From contig NZ_FOXM01000015.1 of the NCBI RefSeq assembly GCF_900115715.1, forward strand, positions 1 through 64,000: a stretch of 64,000 nucleotides of DNA. The letters run 5' to 3'. Below the pieces are notes generated by a model, which made no database searches, had not been told where the DNA came from, and was given only the letters and a program-made list of their open reading frames with translations. This DNA comes from Geopseudomonas sagittaria. GTDB taxonomy: Bacteria; Pseudomonadota; Gammaproteobacteria; Pseudomonadales; Pseudomonadaceae. Each line of letters starts with the position of its first letter. Position 1 is the first letter of the stretch. A program made the position numbers and the translations under genes. Shown here one piece after another: positions 55,928 through 64,000 of this stretch.

Positions 55928-58912
55928 TCAGTATCGAAAGCAGTTCCGCCCCGCATGTTTGGCCCGATACATTGCTTGGTCTGCCTGTCTGACCAGCTCG
56001 TCGACTGACATGTCAGGCTTGTACAGGGCGATACCGATGCTGGTGGAAACCTGCAGGTGCAAGCCCTTGACGACAAATTCCGCCTGCATGGCGGCGGTCA
56101 GCTTGGCGGCAATGATCTCCGCACATTCAGGAGCGGAGAGGTCTTCGAGGAGCAGGACGAACTCGTCACCGCCCAACCGGCTCATGAAATCGGCTTCGCG
56201 CACTGCACTCCTGATCCGCTCGACGAAGGTGCGGATCACTTCGTCGCCGATGTCATGCCCGTGGTTGTCGTTGATCTGCTTGAACTTGTCGATATCGAAG
56301 TACAGCAGGCCGAGCCACGAGTCTCGCCGCCGGCTGCGTTTCATGGCCTGCTCGAGCTGTTCGTAGAAATAGGCGCGATTGGGCAGTCCGGTCAGGATAT
56401 CGTGACGTGCCTGGTGGAGAAGCTCCTTCTCCATTTTCTTGCGGGCACTGATATCGGTTTCGATAGTAAAGATGGATTGCGGTGCACCATATTGATCGCG
56501 CACCAGCGTCCAGCTGGCTTCCACCGTCAGTGCGCTGCCATCCTTGCGGCGGCACAAGTACTCGCCCACCCATTCCCCGTTTTCCAGCGCCTGCTCGAAG
56601 GCTCGACGGAAGTCTGCATCGTCGTGGCTCATCAGCCCGGGGATCGAGTGGCCCAGAGCCTCTCGATCCGTCCAGCCGTACAGACGTTGGGCACTGCGGT
56701 TCCAGAAGGAAATCCGGTGGTCAAGGTCATGCACGATGATCGCATCATGGGCCTTGTCCAGCAGCGAGGCCTGGTCGCGCAAGCGGGCCTGAGTTTGCTC
56801 GCGCTCAAGCTCTGCAGCGGCGCGATCCGCGAAAATCTTCAGGGTGGAGGTGATGAAGTTCGTTCTGGACAGATGGCGACGATAGAGTACGAAGAGAAAT
56901 CCCACAGGTTCACCTGTGGCGTTATCCAAGCGATGGCCAACATAGGCACGCGCGCCCAGAGCGGCCAGTGACGGCGAAGCCGGAAAGCGCCTAGCAACGT
57001 CGTCAGGCACGATACACAACGCACCGTGTGCTAGTTGCTCGCAAGGAGAACCCTTGATCAGGTAATCGAAGTTTTCGATGTTCTGGCCGTCTACCACCGC
57101 AGCGAGGGTACGCGCTCTCGGCGGCGTTTCAGGAAGGATGCGAGCTACGAAGCTGGCGTGCGCTCCCAAGGCCTCACCCATGTTGCGGGCCAGTTGCTCG
57201 AAGAAGGCTCTACCGGAACTGGCTGAGGTCGAGGCCGCCAACTTGACGATGGCGTTCTGCTCCTGGCGATGCCGTTCTTCTGCCCGCAAGCTGGCAATCC
57301 CGTAAGCCAGGTTATCGGCCAGTTCCGTGAGCAGCGTGATGTCGGCTTGGAGCGTCGCACCTTTCTCTCGCAGCCAAAAGGTGAGGACCCCGAGCGTTTT
57401 TCTCCGATCTCGCAGTGGCAGACACACGCCGCTGACGAGCCCACACTGCTTGATATGAAGCCTCCACGAGGCGGTGTAATCGGCGAGATCCTCGACTAGC
57501 ACCGGCTGGCCGCAGCGCATGGCCTGTTGGAGGGGGCAGCAGTCCTCACTGGAACTGATGTTCCGGTGCTCCTGGAACGGATCGATACCACTTTCGATAG
57601 CTGTACAGGCATGGGCTGCCAGACGCAGTCCATTGGCGGGGGAGTCGTCCTGAAGGGCAACGAAGGCCGCTTGATAACCACCGTTTTCCAGCGCGATCCG
57701 ACAGATCTCATCCAGCAGAGCGTCCTCGCTTTCGCAGCGAATCAGTGCGCTATTGCAGCTACTCAGCAGTCGCAGGGCTCTACTGGTTCTCTCCAGCGAC
57801 AAGGCCGCCGCCTTCTGCTCAGAGATATCCTGGAAAAAGACAGAAACCCCTTCATCATTGGGATGGATGTTGACGCTGAACCAGCACTCCAGTGGCGGGT
57901 AGAAATACTCCAACCGCGAAGGCATCAGGCTGTCCGCCGCTGTCTTCAAGGCATTCTCCAGCGGAGTGCCAGCAATGAGCGGGAATTCCTCCCAGACGAC
58001 TTTTCCAAGCAGTCCAGACCCATTCCTCTGCAGGAAGTACTCGGCTGCAGTGTTCAGATAGGTGAACTTCCAGTCGCGACTGAGGATGTAGAAGCCCTCG
58101 CTCATGCTCTCGAAGGTGGCGTTGAGACGTGCACCGAGCTGAGTGAATTTCTCGCTGAGAATCTTGTGATCGTGGATATCGGTGGCAATTCCGTACCACT
58201 TGCTGAGCGTACCTTGGGCGTCGCGCACCGGCTCGGCCCTGACCGCGTGCCAGCAATGCATCCCCAGCGCCTGATTGAATATCCGGTATTCGATGGCAAA
58301 GGACGTGCCGTTTTCGACTGCCCGCTGCCACTCCTCCAGGCAGCGCTCGACATCTTCTGGGTGCAGCGCTGAAATCCAGCTTTCCCCAGTTTTATCGAGA
58401 GCAAGGCCCGTGTATCGGGTATAGGCGTCATTGACATAGTCGAGACAGCCATCCGCAGTAGCTGTCCAGATCACATGCGGCATGCTGTCGGCGAAGCGGC
58501 GGAACTCCTGTTCGCTGTCGAGCAGCTTGCGCTCTGCAAGCTTGCTGGGGGTGATGTCCTGCAGAGCTCCCTGTACTCCAGATATCTCTCCGGCCTCATC
58601 GAGCAGAGGGCGGGCCACGATACGCAGCCAGATACGTCGGCCGCTGTGAGTGAGGGCTTCAACGGCCATGTTCAGCAATGCGCCATTGTGTATGCACTCC
58701 TGCCATGAGCCAGACAGCCTGCCCCGATAATCGTCCGTGCAGAAGCGCGCGATTGCATCCCAGCTCGACAGTTCGCAGTCATGGGGCATGTCCAGGATGG
58801 CAGCCGCCTCCCGGGAACTGGTGAAGTGCCCCGACCGGAGATCTACTGCCCAGTCCCCCAACTGGCCCAGCTCGCGGGCCAGATCCATCAGTACGATTTT
58901 TCCCTGAGGCAT
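55928..58912 (-). CDS. large cytoplasmic PAS/GAF sensor diguanylate cyclase
   Basis: 994 residues without membrane segments. Order: PAS (about 10-125), PAS with PAC (about 140-262), PAS (about 270-380), GAF (about 395-545), second GAF (about 560-710), PAS (about 715-840) and GGDEF (about 845-994). The active site RLGGDEFVLLLE is intact and an inhibitory READ motif lies five residues before it. It should make c-di-GMP under control of several sensory inputs. It is divergent neither from nor overlapping its neighbour response regulator, which lies upstream on the same strand 207 bases away. Confidence 0.92.
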   Translation of the reverse strand: MPQGKIVLMDLARELGQLGDWAVDLRSGHFTSSREAAAILDMPHDCELSSWDAIARFCTDDYRGRLSGSWQECIHNGALLNMAVEALTHSGRRIWLRIVARPLLDEAGEISGVQGALQDITPSKLAERKLLDSEQEFRRFADSMPHVIWTATADGCLDYVNDAYTRYTGLALDKTGESWISALHPEDVERCLEEWQRAVENGTSFAIEYRIFNQALGMHCWHAVRAEPVRDAQGTLSKWYGIATDIHDHKILSEKFTQLGARLNATFESMSEGFYILSRDWKFTYLNTAAEYFLQRNGSGLLGKVVWEEFPLIAGTPLENALKTAADSLMPSRLEYFYPPLECWFSVNIHPNDEGVSVFFQDISEQKAAALSLERTSRALRLLSSCNSALIRCESEDALLDEICRIALENGGYQAAFVALQDDSPANGLRLAAHACTAIESGIDPFQEHRNISSSEDCCPLQQAMRCGQPVLVEDLADYTASWRLHIKQCGLVSGVCLPLRDRRKTLGVLTFWLREKGATLQADITLLTELADNLAYGIASLRAEERHRQEQNAIVKLAASTSASSGRAFFEQLARNMGEALGAHASFVARILPETPPRARTLAAVVDGQNIENFDYLIKGSPCEQLAHGALCIVPDDVARRFPASPSLAALGARAYVGHRLDNATGEPVGFLFVLYRRHLSRTNFITSTLKIFADRAAAELEREQTQARLRDQASLLDKAHDAIIVHDLDHRISFWNRSAQRLYGWTDREALGHSIPGLMSHDDADFRRAFEQALENGEWVGEYLCRRKDGSALTVEASWTLVRDQYGAPQSIFTIETDISARKKMEKELLHQARHDILTGLPNRAYFYEQLEQAMKRSRRRDSWLGLLYFDIDKFKQINDNHGHDIGDEVIRTFVERIRSAVREADFMSRLGGDEFVLLLEDLSAPECAEIIAAKLTAAMQAEFVVKGLHLQVSTSIGIALYKPDMSVDELVRQADQAMYRAKHAGRNCFRY

Positions 58913-59119
58913 ATTCTTTTTCGTCCGTGCGGGGTTAACCGTGGTTAGTTTTCGCCAAGTGCAGAGGCAGGGGGCGGAGCCGTCCTGCTCCTCGAAGGCC
59001 TATTCACTTCCGACAGTACGGAGATCAGCGGTGGTCATCGGTCTCAGAGGGCCTGATCCATCCCTTACAACCGCAGTTGGCGTCTGATGTCAGGTTCTGG
59101 CGGTCCAAGCAGCTCCGGC

Positions 59120-59797
59120 TTACAGAAAACGACCGATCTTGGCCAGCAACGTGGCGCGATCGAAGGGCTTGGCGATGAAGTCGTTGGCACCGACCCTGAG
59201 ACTTTCTACAACCACCTGTCCCTCGCTGCGTCCGGTCAGCATGATGAAGGGGGTCCTTGCCAACGACGGCATCATGCGGAAGCGGCGAAGCGCCTCCAAG
59301 CCGTCAATCCCCGGCATCATGATGTCCAGCAGCACCAAGTCCGGAACGCTGCTGCGCAACAGACGCAAAGCTTTGGTCGCGTCCCTGGCAACGTTCAGCT
59401 CGTATTCGTTGTCATCCAACTGCAGGCTGACGATCTTGTGCATGAAATCATCGTCGTCAACCAGCAGGATGCGCCGTCGCACCTTTCTGCTCATCTCGCC
59501 CAGTGCCCGTACCGATTCGATGTGTGGACCGTAGTCGCTGTGCAGTTGCGCCGCCCATTGCTGTACCGGTTGCAGGGCAGCGTCGACCTTCTGCAGGGGC
59601 TCGCGCAGCGCGGCCTGACGCAGGCGGACGATCTCCTCCTGGAGATGGCGCAGGGACAACGGGTCGGCATGGTCAAGGCTGCCGGCGCGGACATGCAGAT
59701 GATCGAAGGCACCGCCGATGTCCTGACCGGCCTGGCTGACCGCTTGCCCCAGCGAGGCGAGGCGCCGGTTTCTCTCCTCCAAATGCTCCTTCAGCAA
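59120..59797 (-). CDS. response regulator with N-terminal coiled coil, start uncertain
   Basis: 225 residues read from a TTG at 59795-59797. The N-terminal half is helical/coiled (KEHLEERNRRLASLGQAVSQAGQDIGGAFDHLHV), the C-terminal half a receiver domain: RRILLVDDDDFMHKIV with the acidic pocket, phospho-acceptor Asp in LVLLDIMMPGIDGLEAL, Thr in FIMLTGRSE and Lys in DFIAKPFDRA. The reading frame stays open upstream only to a TAG at 59846-59848, and the coil (LGEFAQQARRIAELEELL) continues up to it, with no ATG. The gene is therefore probably truncated at its 5' end, or starts at TTG. It likely works with the adjacent GGDEF protein. Confidence 0.75.
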   Translation of the reverse strand: MLKEHLEERNRRLASLGQAVSQAGQDIGGAFDHLHVRAGSLDHADPLSLRHLQEEIVRLRQAALREPLQKVDAALQPVQQWAAQLHSDYGPHIESVRALGEMSRKVRRRILLVDDDDFMHKIVSLQLDDNEYELNVARDATKALRLLRSSVPDLVLLDIMMPGIDGLEALRRFRMMPSLARTPFIMLTGRSEGQVVVESLRVGANDFIAKPFDRATLLAKIGRFL

Positions 59798-59948
59798 CTC
59801 CTCGAGTTCGGCGATCCGCCGTGCCTGCTGGGCAAACTCACCAAGCTAGGGGGCGGTGCGCCTGAGACACGCGGAATATAGCAGTGCGCATGTGCGTTAA
59901 AGAAGGGCAATTAGGGCCTCGTCCTGATGACGTCCGCTGGCCTCAAGT

Positions 59949-60320
59949 ATGCAATCTTGGCATGGAAATCAGCAAAAACTGGTATTGGACTGTAGATCCA
60001 TGGCCACTCTAGGCTCTGCCCAAAGACGGTTTCCCTGTGAGTCAGTGCGGGAGCCGTCAGTACCCGATCAGGACGTCATACCTCCCAACCCTTCACCCGA
60101 TGCGGAGCAGCATCTGGAAACGCTCCTCAAGGAAATCCGGCTGGACTTCTTGTCGGCGATGGGCGAAGCGGAGCGATACAAGCAGCTCCTCGATGAAATG
60201 CCGTATCTCCGCGACAAGGTCGAGGGTGATTACCTGGAGGCCAGAGATCGCAGCTCGCGCCTGCTGGGGCACCTCCGCGCCGTCGAGAAGACGCTCAAGA
60301 CGCTTGCCTCTGCGCGATGA
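59949..60320 (+). CDS. hypothetical protein coupled to a helicase gene
   Basis: 123 residues from 59949 (an in-frame ATG at 60000 gives 106). The C-terminal part is helical (EQHLETLLKEIRLDFLSAMGEAERYKQLLDEMPYLRDKVEGDYLEARDRSSRLLGHLRAVEKTL), likely a coiled coil. Its stop overlaps the helicase start (ATGA), so the two are translated together. No family recognised. The coupling suggests it is a partner or regulator of the helicase. Confidence 0.6.
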   Translation: MQSWHGNQQKLVLDCRSMATLGSAQRRFPCESVREPSVPDQDVIPPNPSPDAEQHLETLLKEIRLDFLSAMGEAERYKQLLDEMPYLRDKVEGDYLEARDRSSRLLGHLRAVEKTLKTLASAR

Positions 60321-61702
60321 CGTCATCCCTGCGAGACTGGCAGCGCCGCTGTATCGACACGGCGCTAGAGCACTTCATTTCCACGCCGCACGTCTTCTGC
60401 CAGGCAACGCCCGGCGCCGGCAAAACGCGCATGGCGGCAGAGCTGACCCGCTGCCTGTTGGAGCAGGACAGGATCGATCTGGTGCTCTGCTTCGCGCCGT
60501 CGTGCCAGGTCGTCGACGGTTTCCGCTCGACCTTTGCGGCGGTACTCGGCAAGCGTCTGGACGGTCTGCTCGGCGCTGTGGGGGCCGCGTACACCTATCA
60601 GGCCATGGATTATCGGGACGAGGGGTTCTGGCGGCTCCTCGACGACTACCGCGTATTCGTCGTCTTCGATGAGATCCACCACTGCGCCGGCCATGATCCG
60701 CTGCTGAGCAACGCCTGGGGGCAGCAGATCCTCCAACGGATACAGGATCGCGCCGCATTCACCCTGGCGCTGTCCGGCACGCCATGGCGCTCGGATGACC
60801 GGGCCATTGCCCTAGCCCGCTACTCGTCTCCTGAGGGACACCTGATCCGTGACTATCGCTATGGCCTGAAGGAGGCCATAGCGGACGGGGTGTGCCGCTC
60901 GCCCCGTATCGTCCTCCTCGACAACCAGAAGGTGAAGCTCACGGAGGAACTGGATACCGAGAGCACCGTCCGACTGTTTCCCAGCATCGCCAAGCTATTG
61001 GGGGAATCCCCCGTCACCTACGAAGAGCTGCTGCGCCATGACGCGGTAATCGATCAACTGCTCGGCTTGGGATGCGGCAAGCTGGATGAGCTTCGCCGGC
61101 TCAAGCCGGATGCGGCCGGTCTGGTGGTCGCCACAGATATCGAGCATGCCCAACAGATTGCCCAGGCTCTGGAGGCCATGGGGGAAGATTGCCGCGTAGT
61201 AACCAACCAAATCCCGGATGCCCAGCAAGTGATCAATGCGTTCAGGCACAGTAACTGCCGCTGGATCGTCGCCGTGGGGATGATCAGCGAGGGCACCGAC
61301 ATCCCCCGCTTGCAGGTGTGCTGCTACCTCAGCCGCATCCGTACTGAGCTTCACTACCGGCAGGTGCTGGGACGAGTGCTGCGGCGCACTTGCAAGGCTG
61401 ACGACCAAGCATGGCTGTTCGTGCTGGCCGAGCCGACGCTAGAGCGATTCTCCCAGCGCATTGCTGATGATTTGCCAGAGGATTTGGCTGTTATGAACCA
61501 GGTTCAAATGCATGCCATGGAGTCGGACATAGCTGCTGGCGAGACGGCCGCTGCTGAGCATGCAGATGACACTGGTGAGTCTGAACGGGGATCGGGGAAG
61601 GATGCAGGATATACACTTTCGATGGGGGATTTCGCACCTGACCCAACCTACCAGGTCAGCTTTTCGCAACAATACCGCCAGCAGTTACTGGCGTTCCTCT
61701 GA
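60317..61702 (+). CDS. SF2 DEAD/DEAH-box helicase
   Basis: 461 residues. N-terminal domain with Q-type LRDWQRRCIDTALEHF, Walker A ATPGAGKTRMA (about residue 32), motif II VVFDEIHHCAG, motif III ALSGTPWRSDD; C-terminal domain with VATDIEHAQQIAQAL, IVAVGMISEGTDIPRLQVCCYL (motif V) and QVLGRVLRRT (motif VI). The layout is that of the SSL2/RAD25-like (COG1061) group seen in defence and mobile loci. Coupled to the small upstream protein. Substrate is unknown; restriction/defence or plasmid functions are both possible. Confidence 0.85.
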   Translation: MTSSLRDWQRRCIDTALEHFISTPHVFCQATPGAGKTRMAAELTRCLLEQDRIDLVLCFAPSCQVVDGFRSTFAAVLGKRLDGLLGAVGAAYTYQAMDYRDEGFWRLLDDYRVFVVFDEIHHCAGHDPLLSNAWGQQILQRIQDRAAFTLALSGTPWRSDDRAIALARYSSPEGHLIRDYRYGLKEAIADGVCRSPRIVLLDNQKVKLTEELDTESTVRLFPSIAKLLGESPVTYEELLRHDAVIDQLLGLGCGKLDELRRLKPDAAGLVVATDIEHAQQIAQALEAMGEDCRVVTNQIPDAQQVINAFRHSNCRWIVAVGMISEGTDIPRLQVCCYLSRIRTELHYRQVLGRVLRRTCKADDQAWLFVLAEPTLERFSQRIADDLPEDLAVMNQVQMHAMESDIAAGETAAAEHADDTGESERGSGKDAGYTLSMGDFAPDPTYQVSFSQQYRQQLLAFL

Positions 61703-61822
61703 TGGTCAAGCCAACACCAGTCTTCCCGCGCCTAGCCGGTGCTGATCGACGTCCTCCAGCATCACCACTGACTCCCACTCCGATATGCGTGCACTGGCGC
61801 CCAAGCTATGGCGTCACGTGCA

Positions 61823-61849
61823 CTCCTTTGGTTTTGTAACGAAATCAAA
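61823..61849 (+). repeat. 27-bp direct repeat, right copy; 61703-62089 otherwise has no gene
   Basis: Exact copy of 55083-55109. A short distance right is a hairpin GCGCTGGTTG/CAACCAGCGC (61857-61885). The rest of the stretch between the helicase and the aldehyde dehydrogenase relic shows no supported gene. Confidence 0.9.
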
Positions 61850-62089
61850 GTGAGATGCGCTGGTTGGGGTAGTCGCAACCAGCGCTCAAGGAAGTGATTA
61901 TGGTGCCGAGGTCAGCATCCGCGGCAAACGCAGCAGCGTGCTATTGCCGCAGCCACTGCGACCTACCATGGGTGTGAGCCTGCTCAATATCTTCGCTGTC
62001 AGCTTTGATTGTGAAACGAAAAGCTCTTAATTCAGAGCGGTTCACCCACAGAATCGTGACTCCGAGCTTGAGTTGGATGTGGCAACGCA

Positions 62090-62682
62090 ATCCACATCGA
62101 TAGCCCCCACTTTCTGGTCGAGCGCTCGATCCAGGAGCGCTTAGTGCCCATGGTGGTCGAGGCCATCAAGACCTGGAGACCGGGCCACCCGCTGGATCCG
62201 TCGACCATGGTCGGCGAGTTGGTCGACCGCCAGCACCTCGACAGCGTTCTTGACTACATCGCCGCCGGTTAGGCCTAGGGCGCCACCCTGAGCTTCGGCG
62301 GGTGCCGCGTGCTGGAGTAAAGTGGTGGGGTATACGTCGAGCCGACCCTGTTCGACGGTGTGAACAACACCATGAAGATCGCCCGCGAGAAAATCTTCGG
62401 CCCGGTGCTGGCGGTGATGCCCTTGACGGCATCGAGGAGGCGCTGCAGATCGCCAACGACAGCCCCTACGGCCTGGCCGCCGCGGTATGGACCCGCGACC
62501 TGTCCAAGACCCACCTGGCTGCCAAGGCTTTGCGCGCCAGCAGCGTGTGGATCAACCAGTACAACGGCGGCGACATGACCGCGCCGTTCGGCGGCTTCAA
62601 GCAGTCCGGCAACGGCCGCGACAAGTCGCTGCATGCCTTCGACAAGTACACCGAGCTCATGTCCACTTGGATCAAGCTTTAG
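62090..62682 (+). pseudogene. aldehyde dehydrogenase C-terminal relic (PuuC-like)
   Basis: Reads LVERSIQERFVPMVVEAIKT and GHPLDPSTMVGELVDRQHLDSVLDYIAAG, then in-frame stops (TAG near 62271, 62277; TAA near 62318), then GVYVEPTLFDGVNNTMKIAR and EKIFGPVLAVMPL, a one-base frameshift, and finally GIEEALQIANDSPYGLAAAV to PFGGFKQSGNGRDKSLHAFDKYTELMSTWIKL. This is the C-terminal ~200 codons of a PuuC/gamma-glutamyl-aminobutyraldehyde-type dehydrogenase; the catalytic half is gone. Confidence 0.85.
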
Positions 62683-62689
62683 GGAAACG

Positions 62690-63252
62690 CTGAAAGCCAC
62701 CCGCCTGGGACTCCCGCGCAGACGGGTGCCCAGGTGCTCAGAGCCTTTTGGATCCCCGCCTGCGCGGGAATGACGATTACTTCAGCGCTTCCTTAGAACG
62801 CGACTCCTCTTTAAATCCATTTTCAACACTCTCCTCGTAAGCTGACTCATACACATATACCCGTAGACAGCAGCTTCGGCAGGCGCAGTTGGTTGCTCGC
62901 AGTCATTGCCAGCAGGAAAAGAGTTTCAACACGCTCAAGGCCTCGTTGCTATACGAGGAGGCCTGCCGCTGCATCGTGGTGTCCTGCATGGTCTACCTGC
63001 ACGCCATCCAAGAGGCGCGCAGCAAGAAGTACCGCAACATCCGCCACCCCGATGCCATCCCGCACTGGGCCGCGGCGCTGCGCATATCCATCATGCCCAG
63101 CATCCCCTCCCGTAGTGCGACTCACCGTTGGCCACAAAGTTGGCCAGTGGCCGTAAATCGACCAAGCTGATTCTCCGGTTTTCTGCGGTAGTCGAAGCCC
63201 AGTGGGGGCAGAGGTGAATGTGGCCTTCCTATGTCCACGTGGGTCTTCCATG
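62690..63252. other. decayed intergenic region
   Basis: Contains short GC-rich inverted repeats (CCCGCGCAGACGGG region; GATCCCCGCCTGCGCGGGAATGACG near 62752-62776) and a plus-strand open stretch at 62889-63170 (SFNTLKASLLYEEACRCIVV, then QEARSKKYRNIRHPD) that may be a gene fragment; I cannot assign it. No confident gene lies between the dehydrogenase relic and cobJ. Confidence 0.5.
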
Positions 63253-64000
63253 TCACGGATACCAGCGCGGCGTGTATACCCACTCGCCGCCGCCGGCGCG
63301 CGGGAAGCTGCGGGTGGTCGAGGAGCCGACGATCACCAGGGTGCGCATGTCGACCATCTCCGGGCGCAGCTCGCCGAGGGTCAGGCTGGTCAGCCGCTCG
63401 CCGGGGCGGCCGATGTCGCGGCCCAGCAGCACGCGGGTCTCCGGCCGGCGGTGGCCGGCGACGATCTCCAGGGCGCGGCCGAGCTGCCAGGGCCGGGCAC
63501 GCGAGATCGGGTTGTAGAAGGCCATCACCAGATCGGCGGCGCCGGCATGCTCCAGGCGCTGCTCGATCACCGCCCAGGGCTTGAGGTTGTCCGACAGCGA
63601 CAACAGGCAGAAGTCGTGGCCCAGCGGCGCACCGGCCAGCGCGGCGGTGGCCAGCGCGGCGGACACGCCGGGGAGGATTTCCAGCTCCACCGCGTGCCAG
63701 GCCGGATCGTCGCTCTGCTCCAGCGCCTCCAGCACCGCCGCGGCCATGGCGAACACCCCCGGATCGCCGGAGGACACCACCACCGCGCGCCGCCCTTCGG
63801 CGGCCAGCTCGAAGGCGTGGCGGGCGCGCTGCAGCTCCTCGCGGTTGTCGCTGCAGTGGCGCACCTGCTCGGGCCGCAGCGGCCCGGCCATGTTCACGTA
63901 GGTTTCGTAGCCAAGGATATCCTCGGCCTGATCCAGTGCGCGGCGCACCGCCGGCACCATCAGCTCGGCGGCGCCGGGGCCGAGGCCGACCACGCTGAGA
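63253..64000 (-). CDS. cobJ: precorrin-3B C17-methyltransferase CobJ, partial (open at window edge)
   Basis: About 249 codons reaching the right edge of the window. The C-terminal methyltransferase domain is complete in sequence: SVVGLGPGAAELM (SAM-binding start), ILGYETYVNM, VVVSSGDPGVFAMAAAVLEAL, EILPGVSAALATAALAGAPLGHDFCLLSLSDNLKPW and MAFYNPISRARPWQL. It methylates C17 of precorrin-3B in cobalamin synthesis, contracting the ring. Pseudomonad CobJ often carries an extra N-terminal domain, which would lie beyond the window, so the real start cannot be fixed here. Confidence 0.92.
   Translation of the reverse strand, partial: LSVVGLGPGAAELMVPAVRRALDQAEDILGYETYVNMAGPLRPEQVRHCSDNREELQRARHAFELAAEGRRAVVVSSGDPGVFAMAAAVLEALEQSDDPAWHAVELEILPGVSAALATAALAGAPLGHDFCLLSLSDNLKPWAVIEQRLEHAGAADLVMAFYNPISRARPWQLGRALEIVAGHRRPETRVLLGRDIGRPGERLTSLTLGELRPEMVDMRTLVIVGSSTTRSFPRAGGGEWVYTPRWYP

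Noticed and set aside
62889..63170. 93-codon plus-strand frame before cobJ
   Set aside because: Part of it looks protein-like (LLYEEACRCIVVSCMVYLHA) but no family, no ribosome site and decayed surroundings; kept only as possible debris.

Overview
The window looks like a chromosomal segment of a high-GC gammaproteobacterium of the Pseudomonas/Stutzerimonas group. Supporting signs are a PhhR-type regulator with PhhR boxes, the hglS/amaB lysine-catabolism genes, an MvaT-type H-NS protein, Pseudomonas-style attC sites and REP-like palindromes. About two thirds is core metabolism and one third (about 41.9-62.7 kb) is a mosaic mobile region with lower and uneven GC.

Layout. (a) 1-1.3 kb: an IS1182-family transposase running off the left edge next to integron cassettes on the minus strand, each gene ending inside an attC site, with no integrase visible. 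(b) 1.5-6.3 kb: glycerate kinase, an Lrp-type regulator and a complete polar amino-acid ABC importer. (c) 6.5-12.1 kb: a lysine/pipecolate lower-pathway cluster: HglS, a class-III aminotransferase, a divergent LysR regulator and AmaB. (d) 12.1-19.1 kb: an aromatic amino-acid block (phhR, phhC, aroP, a Na+-symporter). phhAB are absent and hpd is reduced to a remnant, yet two PhhR boxes remain. (e) 19.1-33.7 kb: MATE pump, DUF2970 protein, diguanylate cyclase, cysI plus DUF934, a MITE-like element, acuI, sohB, an SCP2 protein, then a sulfide-oxidation operon (persulfide dioxygenase, DUF442-SQR fusion, SulP transporter). (f) 34.1-41.9 kb: katG, initiator tRNA, ahpF, and the cydABX-ybgE operon, whose cydA has lost its first ~50 codons at the edge of the mobile region.

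Mobile region. An IS5-family relic abuts broken cydA. A gamma-mobile-trio (GMT) type element follows: a short TnsA-like nuclease ORF, then gmtY (tyrosine recombinase), gmtZ (very large recombinase with six 59-residue repeats), gmtX, a VPA1267-type protein and a RecD2-like helicase, nearly all overlapping or tightly spaced. Its apparent cargo or neighbourhood holds an AbiEi/DUF6088-like protein, a BPSL0761-family protein, a broken XRE gene, a divergent Hfq/Sm-like protein beside an unknown protein, a divergent XRE regulator with a perfect palindrome between them, IS3 debris, an MvaT-like silencer, a Tn3-type resolvase with its res-like site, a large PAS/GAF/GGDEF protein, a response regulator, and a small-protein/SF2-helicase pair. 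A 27-bp direct repeat of the mvaT leader flanks the resolvase-to-helicase segment. The right flank is decayed (an aldehyde dehydrogenase pseudogene and unassigned debris) before cobJ at the right edge.

Functionally, the core part ties together amino-acid uptake and catabolism, sulfur metabolism and peroxide defence. The mobile region supplies recombination, gene silencing and possible defence functions, and appears to have cost the host an intact cytochrome bd oxidase.
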